A DNA stretch of 64,000 nucleotides, taken from contig JAVDOI010000008.1 in NCBI GenBank assembly GCA_032191485.1, positions 21,337,049 to 21,401,048 of the forward strand, read 5' to 3'. The notes below the pieces were generated by a model that ran no database searches, was not told the origin of the DNA, and was given only the letters and a program-made list of their open reading frames with translations. Each line of letters opens with the position of its first letter. The first letter of the stretch is position 1. This document shows positions 28,901 through 37,289 of the stretch, piece by piece. A program made the position numbers and the translations under genes. Source of the stretch: Leptoclinus maculatus. Taxonomy: Eukaryota > Chordata > Actinopteri > Perciformes > Stichaeidae.

Positions 28901-31725
28901 CCTCTCAGTGGTGGAGAAGCAGCTGGTGTTTGTGAGCTCTGGTGAGATGGGCCTTTAGCCTCCTGTGCTGTGATCCCTGTGCAGAGGATTGAGAGTACAG
29001 TGTTTAAGGGAGACCTGCTAATTGGCTCAGTGTGACCCACGCTGTGGATAGATTACAGTGTGTGTGAGGTAAGCAGGCTGAATTCTAACTCTCTATTTCG
29101 GCCTCCAGTCCACACGGAGGAAAACATTCGACAACCGGTGAGCAGGTGTGACACTTGAGATCGTATTTTTCAATGTCGGTACAGCCGATCACACACTGCA
29201 GGTGTTTTTTTATTCATGTATTTATGATTGGTGCAAGTCATCAGATGCAGCAGAATGGATGTTTAAGCCTGTTCCACTGCTCACCAGGTAATTGCTGTAG
29301 CACTTAACTTGTTTATTCTTAACCTGTAGAACATGTCTGCCACACGTGTTTGAGGGATTTAAAACACTTATGGTACGATATATGTGGACATGACCTCGAT
29401 GTTCCCCGTTGTCACCAACATGTTAGCCGACGTGAGAATAAACAGCTGTTAACAGAGCCTGAGTCCTTTCTATTCACTCACTGTGGGTGAATGGAGGAGC
29501 CGTGCTTTAGCTAACAAAGTGTGACCTTTTGTGCGGCAGCGTTTTGAGACGATGACTGACGCTGAATATAAACACAGCGTGGACATAATTGACCTGTAAT
29601 CAGATTCACATCTGTTGGGCTTGTTATGTAAAACGAGTCCTGATCAAACAAAGCAGAGTGGAGCGATGCAGGAGGTGGATCTATTCGTCCCACTCGGGTC
29701 AGATAGCGTATCGTTTGACATTTCCATCATCTCAGTGGACTTCTACGCAGCATCTTTGATTTCCGCCTCTCCTCTCTGCTCCGTTTATGTTGGTTTGTAT
29801 ATTTACTGATCAAAGGCTTAAGAAGAGTTTTATTTGTATTTGAATGGATGAAATATGAAACTCATAGTGGGATCCTTCTGTCATAACTCTACAGGCAGTC
29901 GTGGCCCACCAGAGTGGACATGCACCAGGACATAGAGGACAGCCTGGCGGCGTCCTCCATCTCCCACGCTGGCGGCCCCCAGTCCCCGGCCCGCAGCGCA
30001 GAGAACCTGCTCAACGGACACCGCTCCAAGGGCCTGATGGAGCTGGGCCGACGCGGCGAGGACACCACAGACTCTCCGGGACAGGTACGCCCCCCCGTCC
30101 CGCCCCCATCGCTGGGAATGTTTGTCTCAGTTTGTTTCTGCACTGGATACTTAACATCCTGTTTTGAAGCTGTTTTATTTTATTATGTTCTTTAAATTTC
30201 CGTCTCATTTCAGGGAGCCGGTGCTGTTGCGTCGGGCCCCGCTCCTGGGTCTGGTTCCACCAGGGCCCCCGCTCCATCCACCTCAGCAGCAGCCAAGCAG
30301 CGACCCTGCCTGTTCAGGTGGGATTCAGTTTCAGTGGTGTTGTTATTCATGTCCATTTATCACTGAAAGAAGTTAGTTAAGAACCAGAGGAGATGGAAGA
30401 AGTGGATTAATAATCAGTAGTGATTCTAGAAAAGTCTTTTGAATATTTCTTGGTTTTGGACTATGGATTCTTCATCCATAGTGGCATGGCGTTGCTTCGA
30501 TCCTCTTTTTATCTAACAAATAAGGTCTCGTGCATTTTTCAGGTTGGTTGAGGATGAAGAGGAGGAAGAGCGGGACCCGTCCCCCCTCCCGACCCAGGTG
30601 ATCCTGAGGCGCAAGCCCACCTCCATCACCAACCGCCTCACCTCCCGGAAGAGCGCCCCCGTGCTCAACCAGATCTTCGAGGAGGAGGGGGAGTCGGATG
30701 ACGACTTCGACATGGACGAGGGCCTGCCGCCCAAGCTCAGCCGCCTCAAGATGAACATGGCCGGGAACGCCGCCGGCGTGGGCTCCGGGGCCGCCGCCTC
30801 CTCCTCGTCCCCGGGGCCCACGCAGAAGCGCTACCACCGGCGCAAGAGTCAGGGCCGGGGGTCGTCGTGCTCCAGCTCCGAGACGAGCGACGACGACTCG
30901 GAGAGCCACCGGCGGCGCCTGGATAAGGACTCAGGCTTCGGCTACGGCTGGAACAGGAGGGACAGCAGCGAGGGGCCGCCCGGCAGCTCGGGGGGCAACG
31001 GGGGAGGCAGCAGCTCTGGGCAGAGCAAGCCTCCCGGAGAAGGAGGGGGGACCTCTGGTCCGGACAGAGGGAGTCCTCAAGGAGGGGGTGGTAATGGGGG
31101 AGAAGGAGGAGGAGGAGGAGGAGGGGGTGGTGGAGGTGGGAGTGGAGGAGGAGGAGGAGGAGGGGGCAGCAAAGGACAGGACAGCCCCTCCAGCTGTTGT
31201 AACAACAGTAGCACCACTAGCCCCTCCCTCAGCTCTCTGGCCCGCTCGTCCCGCACGGCGAGCCGCGGCACCGAGCTGGTGGAGAGCCTGAAGCTGATGA
31301 GTCTGTGCCTCAGCTCCCAGCTGCAGCATCACCGCGCGGGGCGGGGGGGTCGAGGAGGAGGGGGAGGGGGTAAGTTCATCATAGACCCTCGCGGCCTCTC
31401 AGGAGGGAGCGTGAAAATCCAGGAGAAATCAGCCTGGAGGATGTGCATCGGCTCCACCGGGAGCCTGGACACCATCACCCTCCCCACCACCGCCGCCCTG
31501 CCTCGCACCCACCACCACCCCCCCCATCACCATCACCACCACCACCACCGCAAAACGGCGCCGCACGGCAGGGACGCTCACAGCAACCTGAGCGCTCTGA
31601 AAAGCGGCGTGCTTCAACTACCTCTGTGCGAGAAGACCATCTCCGTGAACATCCAGCGGGGCGGGGGCTCCAGGGACGGCCTGCTCTGTACCTCGGCCCC
31701 GGCCAGCTGCTGCCAGGTCATCTGA
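13590..31725 (+). CDS. snrk: SNF-related serine/threonine-protein kinase, 3' six exons
   Basis: SNRK is an AMPK-related Ser/Thr kinase activated by LKB1 and linked to metabolism, angiogenesis and haematopoiesis; it has a nuclear pool. Six exons (13590-13731, 23285-23497, 27134-27268, 29895-30084, 30214-30317, 30543-31725) join in frame to about 655 residues and a TGA stop. The sequence enters at subdomain IX (DIWSLGVILFMLVCG), followed by the subdomain XI region (RMLQRDPKRRASLEEI) and then a UBA/autoinhibitory-like helix set (SIIQRMVLGDIADREAIVEA). A long low-complexity tail follows, ending in the conserved LCEKTISVNIQR and a CC-x-VI terminus. The N-lobe, HRD and DFG motifs and activation-loop Thr lie upstream of the window. 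The tail is longer than I recall for mammalian SNRK because of Gly- and His-rich insertions. Teleosts carry snrka and snrkb, and I cannot tell which this is. It converges with ano10. Confidence 0.95.
14286..14690 (+). repeat. Dispersed repeat copy 1 (GGCAACCTC... family)
   Basis: The head is CGGCAACCTCTGGCTTTGAAA. The core contains TTGTATAGAAGTCTATGAGA and TAAACATTGTAAACATGAG. The tail contains AAGATGGCGACAGCCAAAAT and CTCGAGGCTTCAAAATAG, then GATGTCACAGTGACCACG. Three further copies in the same orientation occur at 26256, 27721 and 41173. Confidence 0.85.
14772..14827. repeat. (AT)28 microsatellite
   Basis: Uninterrupted AT dinucleotide tract within the snrk intron, directly downstream of the dispersed repeat. 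Confidence 0.95.
15400..15740. repeat. 28-bp minisatellite, ~12 copies
   Basis: The unit contains AAGACAGTCGCTCACATCCT and repeats every 28 bp, about twelve times, with almost no variation apart from GAAAGAC versus GGAAGAC near the start of each unit. There are no spacers, so it is not a CRISPR-like array. The high identity implies recent expansion or homogenisation. It is intronic in snrk. Confidence 0.95.
18660..18757. repeat. (TG)n microsatellite
   Basis: About 84 bp of uninterrupted TG dinucleotides, then a GAG interruption and a short continuation. Intronic in snrk. Confidence 0.95.
19379..19432 (+). mobile_element. 3' tail of a non-LTR-type element (fragment)
   Basis: TTTCCCCCTGGGGATGAATA followed by AAGTGTCTATGTATCTATCT matches the ending seen on many teleost LINE/SINE copies, where a CCCTGGGGAT(C/G)AATAAAGT motif runs into a short ATCT-type tail. 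Only the tail is recognisable. Confidence 0.5.
23285..23497 (+). CDS. snrk: snrk exon: kinase C-terminus and start of UBA-like region
   Basis: It follows a CTCCAG acceptor and ends at GTGGA|GTAAGT, 213 bp, keeping frame on both sides. It encodes RMLQRDPKRRASLEEI, including the invariant subdomain XI Arg, then a linker (GVDPSPATKYNTPLVS) and the first helices of the UBA/autoinhibitory-like segment (EEHNSIIQRMVLGDIADRE). Confidence 0.97.
25865..25912. repeat. (TA)24 microsatellite
   Basis: Uninterrupted TA tract within the snrk intron. Confidence 0.95.
26256..26660 (+). repeat. Dispersed repeat copy 2
   Basis: The head is CGGCAACCTCCGGTTCTGCC. The shared core follows (GGTTGTATAGAAGTCTATGA, GTAAACATGAGTTTATGGTC, AGGGCGGGGCTACTGTGATT). 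The tail is shortened relative to copies 1 and 3. Same orientation as the other copies. Confidence 0.85.
27134..27268 (+). CDS. snrk: snrk exon: UBA-like region to linker
   Basis: 135 bp between TTTCAG and TTCAG|GTAAAG, frame kept. It encodes ALETNKYNHITATYYLLAER, the last helix of the UBA/autoinhibitory-like segment that follows the kinase domain in AMPK-related kinases. A charged helix (REKQEKEVQTR) and a Ser-rich linker follow. Confidence 0.97.
27269..29894 (+). other. snrk: snrk intron (2.6 kb)
   Basis: The intron runs from GTAAAG to CTACAG. It holds dispersed repeat copy 3 at about 27721-28150. Nothing else is recognised in the remaining 1.7 kb. Confidence 0.7.
27721..28150 (+). repeat. 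Dispersed repeat copy 3
   Basis: It contains the shared core (GTATAGAAGTCTATGAGAAC, GTAAACATGAGTTTATGGTC) and the tail AAGATGGCGACGTCCAAAAC with CTCGAGGCTTCATAACGG and ACTACGTCCACTTCTTATA. It lies only 1.1 kb from copy 2 in the same orientation. The head is altered by a CTACCTGCTACCTG duplication. Confidence 0.8.
29895..30084 (+). CDS. snrk: snrk exon: regulatory tail, SP-rich segment
   Basis: 190 bp between CTACAG and GGACAG|GTACGC, frame kept. It encodes QSWPTRVDMHQDIEDSLAA, then a PQSPARSAENLLNGHRSKGL block typical of SNRK tails. SP sites may be proline-directed phosphosites; that is inference. Confidence 0.95.
30214..30317 (+). CDS. snrk: snrk exon: Ala/Pro-rich linker
   Basis: 104 bp between TTTCAG and TTCAG|GTGGGA. 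The product is an Ala/Gly/Pro/Ser-rich linker ending KQRPCLFR. The CLFR ending matches the SNRK family and fixes the frame (phase 0 in, two bases out). The separating intron is only 129 bp. Confidence 0.9.
30543..31725 (+). CDS. snrk: snrk terminal coding exon
   Basis: The acceptor is TTTTTCAG and the stop is TGA at 31723. It encodes about 393 residues: an acidic start (EDEEEEERD), LTSRKSAPVLNQIFEEEG, DDDFDMDEGLPPKLSRLK, a basic Ser-rich stretch (RRKSQGRGSSCSSSETSDDD), a Gly-rich insertion at 31081-31167 (runs of 12 and 8 Gly), LVESLKLMSLCLSSQL, a His run at 31510-31548, and the conserved C-terminus LCEKTISVNIQRGGG...CCQVI. The Gly and His runs are encoded by GGA/GGG/GGT and CAC/CAT repeats and look lineage-specific. 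GC is far higher than in the flanking introns. Confidence 0.97.
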
Positions 31726-32377
31726 AGCCCCGCCCCCTCTCAGTCCCTCTCACGTCGGATCACTCGCTGTGTTCAGCTGGAGCAGAGCCCGCCTTCAACT
31801 TCCTGTTAGCGCTCATTTTTAACTTTTGTCAGTGTGCTTACGACCCTTTTCTTTTGTTTCACGTCTCACCGCGCTAGTGGAACTAGTGTGCTGGTTTTAG
31901 AACGTATTGAAATGACTGATGGTAAATATAAAGGTAGAAGTACACATCTTTTAGCCGTACTGTGAGGGGAAAAAATGTTTTTATGAGTTTATTAAGTTAA
32001 TCATTTGGAGAAAATGTCAATATCATGAGTCGTCATTTTAGGAGACAAAAGTTGAAATAATTTCGTAATAGTCTTAATTTTAGCAAACATTTTTAATATT
32101 TAGAGAGACTAAATGTCATTTAAGGAAAAAGTCAAAATATTTCAAGAACAAAGTCATAAGAACTTATTCTCATAATGTGACTTTCTTGAAAAGTTATGAC
32201 TGATATGACTTTTTTCTTACATTTATAATTACAACTTTATCCCCAAAACACTGCTGTGTGTTTTCTCAAAGTAGTACATTCTTATTTCTTATTGTTAAAA
32301 GGTCTTTTTTCCCTCGTAACAGCAGCCCTAATGCTCAGTGGTACTTGTACTGTTCCAGTAACTACTGAGCAAACACT

Positions 32378-32396
32378 CCCCCCCCCCCCCCCCCCC
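32378..32396. repeat. C19 homopolymer in snrk 3' UTR
   Basis: Uninterrupted run of 19 C on the transcript strand. Confidence 0.95.
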
Positions 32397-32973
32397 TCAC
32401 ACTCTGAATGTTGGCCGGCAGCCGGATTATAAAGTGGATTTAATTTCTATGAATCCACGCAGGGAGAGAGAAGTTTTTAAGTTTTAACTCCAGTCTGGAC
32501 TCCATATTTGCACTCAGACAATCCGTTTTACGTTGTTTAAAAAAAGAAAAGAAAAAGATTTCCACTCGAATGATTTCAGCTCATCCGTTAAACCCTCGTG
32601 AGATCTGAGCAGTGGCTCTTTATTTAAAGACACTTGATGAATGAGTGTTTATGGTGCACTCTGAAATATTACTGCTGACCATAAATGTAAAATGAGGTGT
32701 TCCTATTTGTTTTATTCATATTTTAAATGTGTCGCTGTAGTCGCTGATAAAGAACATGAGCCGTGTCTGACTCTCCCTCTCAACATCACCCCTCATCCCC
32801 CCTCCTCCCCCCCGCTGGCTTCTCTCAGTCCCACCTGCACCCACGTGTCACCCAAAGCTTACTGTACACGTGGGCGTATGGGGTATGTATATAAAGTATG
32901 TTGAAAAGTAAAGTTTATTTTTAAAAACTTGTACATTTTTGTTCGGAAGCGATCTGCTGTTTGAAATATGTAC

Positions 32974-32990
32974 GGGGGGGGGGGGGGGGG
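32974..32990. repeat. G17 homopolymer in snrk 3' UTR
   Basis: Uninterrupted run of 17 G on the transcript strand, about 580 nt downstream of the C19 run. Confidence 0.95.
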
Positions 32991-34226
32991 CTGATCGGTT
33001 AGAGTGAGAGCTCAGCTGGAGAGAAAAACATCCAATAAAAGATAAGAAGACTTCTTAAAGGAGCCCAGAGACAGACGTGCTGGGGGGGGGGGGTCCTCTG
33101 AGGGCATTGGCAATAAGCTATACGGTGTGTTGCAGCTATCTGTACAGAAACAATTAGTTTCATTTTTATTTTATTTTTATTCCTAAACGTGTGCAGCCTC
33201 ACTGGACTGAACAGAAAACCACAAAAGGAAATCTCTGTCTGCAATGTTTCTTTCTCTCCGTTTGTCGTCTCTGACTTCTCTTTTTCAAACCAAATGTAAA
33301 TAGAGTTGTAAATACGGTGCTTTGTCTTCATCTAGAACAGCCGGTGAACCTCTGGTGCATAGCTGTACAGTGATCTAGCCTTATGATAATTAGTACTACT
33401 GTATGGGTGTCTCAGCTAAAAAACAAACCAAGCCTATTCATACTGTCGGGTCCGTCTGACTGTCGTCTTACTCGACTGTATCCGGGTGAGTGACGTGCAT
33501 GTGTTTCAATGTTTGACATTCAGTGACACAGAATCAGCCACCAGAACATGTTACTGGACCAAAAAGCAGCAGGAAAGAAGAAAAAAAAAAGAATTGGAAC
33601 CGACAGAAATATTCAGTGTATTATTCTGTAGTTGATACCTGTCGTCAGAAGTTACATATAGCTATGGTAATATCCAAAAATAAAAAGTGGAATACTGTCT
33701 CATACGTGTGGTCGTCTGAGTCTTTCTTGGTTGATTTCATTCTTTCTTCAAACCGGGCGAGACCGGTGACCCTCGAGTCGTGGAGAATAACTTCCAGCAC
33801 TAAAGCGACACATTAAGAAGTTAAGAAGTCCAGTAAACACGGAGCAGTGTGCGCCAGTGAGAGTCCTGTTTGTGTCACCTGATGGTTGTGACTGAACTCT
33901 TTTAGCTCCGGTTTGGTCCCCTCCAACACGTGAGGCTGTGATCCGGGTCATCGAAGGAGTTGAAGAGCAGTCCGTTGTGATCATCGCGCTACACTGAGGA
34001 GGTTTTTACCCTCAGCCTCTCCACAAGAAACCCAAACCAGACGGCACGCTCCCAGTTTGTATTCAGAGTCCATCTATCTATGAACTCGCCTCACCGGTCC
34101 CTCACACGTGGTGAGTTCCTGCTACGCGGTGTGAAGCATGTTTCGGGCTTCAATCCAATAACGCGCCAAACACAGCAGGTGCAGCTGGACACACGTTTCA
34201 TTTCTCTTTTTATTTTTTTATTACGG

Positions 34227-34312
34227 TTTCAATCTACTTTGTGCTCCACAACAGTTTCGATACATTAGATAATGTAAAAACCAGAGCATAGAAGAACTAA
34301 TATTCAGATATT
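34227..34312 (-). repeat. Diverged copy of putative ano10 polyadenylation region
   Basis: The segment ACCAGAGCATAGAAGAACTA plus flanking TTTCAATCTACTTT and GATACATTAG aligns with 37298-37380 (ACCAGAGCATAGAAAAAACT). Both lie beside minus-strand AATAAA hexamers. The two are separated by 3 kb containing the nested transposons. It could be a local duplication or two copies of an unknown repeat. Confidence 0.55.
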
Positions 34313-34599
34313 GTCAGTGGAAATCAATGGCGCCTGTCCTAACATTATAAAGGCACCTGAGCTGATGACGTCATGGCAGCTAGATTTAGTGTGCAACAGT
34401 TGATCTGTTCCTCCAACAGGAGGTTGAGAGTGATTTGGACAAGGGCGTAGGTTTGCATAGGGTCCATAGGGACTAGTCACGACCAAAGTTTGGGAAAGAC
34501 ACAATTGTCCCCACCAATATTTTGTTAATTTGAATTGCCTGTTATTATTTTATAAATTATTTTGCACAATATATTTGCAAACTCATTAGTATTATTATT

Positions 34600-36144
34600 A
34601 GTGCTGGGCAAGTTAGCGCGTTATTATCGCGTTAACGCATTCATTAATTAACGCCGACAATTATTTTATAGCACGTTTTTATTTATTTTGAAAGGCTGTT
34701 GCTCACTGGCAGCGGTGGAGGAATGGAGACTACTGGACATCGCTGCGGTAAAGTCAGCAGACACTCGGGCCCAATCCCAATGTCCCCCTTACGGACTCAC
34801 GGACTTTGAGGCGCGCTCCTGCGAAGTCCGTGAGGGTTTAGTTCTGTCCCACTGTCACATCGTCAAATTTTGAGCCCTTTATGAACCCTTTCCGTAAATC
34901 AGCATAGTATGCTGACTTAGCCTAAGAGAATTACCCACAAATCATTGCAATGTGACGTTAAACACGGGGTAACCAGTGGACGCATGGAGACGTAAACAAA
35001 GAGGACGGCTCACTGGAGTATTACATTTACTCAGAAACATTAAGGGTTAAAGATGGAACAAAAAATAAACATGAAATCAGAGAATATTTATTAATTTATT
35101 CATCAAATATTTTATTTTGTCATTGAAGCTGTTTTGACAAAAACGAGTAAATAGATTATATGAAATTACCTCATCTTGTGAGGAAAGAGCCTGAAGACGT
35201 TCAAATCAGGGAGTACAAAGTATAAAATAAATACACACAATTATACATCATATTTGTTGTTGTTTTTATGGTAACGTGATATGTTGCAGCAAAGTGCTGT
35301 CCCATTCCTATTTACACCATTTCAAGCCCTCAGTCTCTCACACTCACCCACTTACCAGGTGACGTCAATTAAGTCCTTGAGGGTTCAGGGTTTAGGGTTT
35401 AGGGGGGACATTGGGATTTGGCCTCAGATCTCCGTGGTCAACTCAGCAGACACTTACATGTTAGTGCACCTATATGCTGAAATTCACGGTAAACGCATTC
35501 AAACGGCACAGATCGGGAGCGAGCGAAGGACTAGCGAAGTTAGCGGAAAGATTAACGTGAGACAACATCCGGTTTCTTCAGAAGAACATCCGGTTTTCAG
35601 AATAAGATGCCAACAAAGTATGAATTATATTCACATTAAGTATAAAACATGCTACCTGCATCTCGTGAGTTAAAGGGAAAATACACCTAAATTGTGCGTA
35701 AAGTGTCTTTATTCTTTGATCGCTGGGTAACCATCATCACCTCGGAGTTACAGCATTATATTGATGAACAGTAGAGCTGCATTCACATGCTCTGACTGTC
35801 ATGAAGACAGACATTTTTGCTGAAACGTGCTGAAACATTTTATTCATGTTGCACAGCAGTGGAACGTTTCAAATACAGTCAGCACACTGAGCACAGATAG
35901 TGAAGAGATATGATCGCTACTGTGTAAAGGGAATACTGCTGTTAAAAAGAACCTGATTTGTTTTAATAAGTGTTTGCAAACCAAATGTTATTGCCCTTTT
36001 GTTCATATAGCAGTATTTTTAAAATAAAAGTGCGCAATACACTACTTTTGAATTAATTATTGAACGTTGCCATAACAATGCGATTAATCGCAAAAAATCC
36101 ATGCGATTAATCACGATTAAAAATTGTAATCATTGCCCAGCACT
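34600..36144. mobile_element. Inner DNA transposon (AGTGCTGGGCAA ends)
   Basis: The ends are inverted copies of AGTGCTGGGCAA, with subterminal GCGTTAACGC and GCGATTAATCGC words on opposite sides, as in a widespread vertebrate hAT-like repeat. It lies wholly inside the outer element. No clear target duplication is found, so its insertion may have been accompanied by a deletion. It is itself interrupted by a third element. Confidence 0.65.
34766..35442. mobile_element. Innermost repeat with inverted ends
   Basis: The left end CGGGCCCAATCCCAATGTCC is inverted at 35402-35423 (GGGGGGACATTGGGATTTGG), about 19 of 22 positions matching. The direct repeat TCAGCAGACACT occurs at 34754-34765 and 35443-35454, though 19 bp separate the right inverted end from its copy. 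It is most simply a MITE-like insertion into the middle element. The exact right edge is uncertain. Confidence 0.6.
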
Positions 36145-36592
36145 GAGACCAAACCTACGCCCTTGGATTTGGAGGATGTCAGAGCAGGAAGAAAACTGAT
36201 CACTGACTGATTATTGACTAGTTTATAATAAGCATGTTATTATGTAATGTTTTGTGTTCTAAGTGGTAAATGTTGAATTAATATTGATAATTATGATTTC
36301 TTATGATATAGCAGTGAGGAGTGTTTAATGGTTGCAATGATTAAACATGGTTATATTATGAATTCCAACAGTTCCAGAATGTTCATGCCATTTTCAAATG
36401 TAATAAAATGTATTTAAATAATTTTGGCTTTTATGTTTTCATGTCTTATGTAAAACAGGACATGATAATGTGTAATAGGAATGTTGTAAAACTTAAAAAA
36501 ATACACTGTCCCTGCTCTCTGAAACATGTATTAAGGATTAATCATACATTTATTAATGAGACATTCTAAATAGATCTGTAGTTTATAATGTG

Positions 36593-37080
36593 GTATAGAG
36601 ACTTACTATGAGGGAATTCTTGTTCCGGGTCAAAATTGACCCGAACCATACTGTGAAGGTATTAATATGAACAGTATGTAAGGGTCAAAACATACCATAA
36701 TATTACTGCTAATGACACATTTTCTACATGCTATACTATGGGTTTTTTATGACTTTTTTCAATGTACTATACTATGACTTATAATTTTGACTTTTTTAAA
36801 TTGTACTTGTTTTCAACATGTTATATTATGACTTTAATGACTTTTTGGACATACTATACTACGTTTTGTAGTATACAATTCATTTTCATGTATTTTTTAA
36901 AGAGATACTATGTCTTTTTAAACATACTATGACTTACACCTGACTGTTTTTGAAGTACTATATTATTACTTTTTTCAACATACTATAGTCTGACACACTG
37001 AATCATATGCTATAACCTTTTATCATTCTTTTTACATACAATACTATGTCAAATACTACATCAACATAGTATAATATTAC
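36593..37080. repeat. Degenerate ACTATGACTTTT-type tandem array
   Basis: Variants of CATACTATACTATGACTTTT recur at irregular spacing (about 30-60 bp) for nearly 500 bp. The left end has a hairpin, CGGGTCAA-AA-TTGACCCG (36625-36644). It resembles an AT-rich teleost repeat; the unit is too decayed to define. Confidence 0.55.
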
Positions 37081-37289
37081 TTTTTTAACTATATATAAAT
37101 ATACATACACATAATGTACACATATATATGTATCATAAATACATATTTTGATAAGACATTGTTTTGAGGTGTAGGGATATCGGGGCACTTTTAGAATTCA
37201 TTTGAACAAACTCAAAACAATAGATTTAACATTACAGGAGATGAATCACTGAAAACCAACAAACAAACAGACTCATTTCATTTCCTCCT

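Larger units (their letters stand above)
31726..33700 (+). other. snrk: snrk 3' UTR (end approximate)
   Basis: No coding signal follows the stop. AATAAA hexamers are at 33034-33039 and 33679-33684; the second is followed by TGTGGTCGTCTGAGTCTTTC, a GT/T-rich stretch suited to cleavage, so the UTR may reach about 33.7 kb. It carries C19 at 32378-32396, G17 at 32974-32990 and G12 at 33082-33093, plus AT-rich stretches. The end position is inference. Confidence 0.55.
34440..36165. mobile_element. hAT-like DNA transposon, outer element of a nest
   Basis: Perfect 15-bp terminal inverted repeats (CAAGGGCGTAGGTTT) bound the element, and an 8-bp direct repeat GATTTGGA sits immediately outside both ends (34432-34439 and 36166-36173). 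An 8-bp duplication is the hallmark of the hAT superfamily. No transposase is visible, so it is a non-autonomous or gutted copy. Only about 160 bp on the left and 21 bp on the right are its own sequence; the rest is a second element. Confidence 0.85.

Noticed and set aside
30472..31617. Antisense open frames opposite the last snrk exon
   Set aside because: They arise from high GC and low-complexity codons on the coding strand. They lack start context, splice support or any family resemblance.
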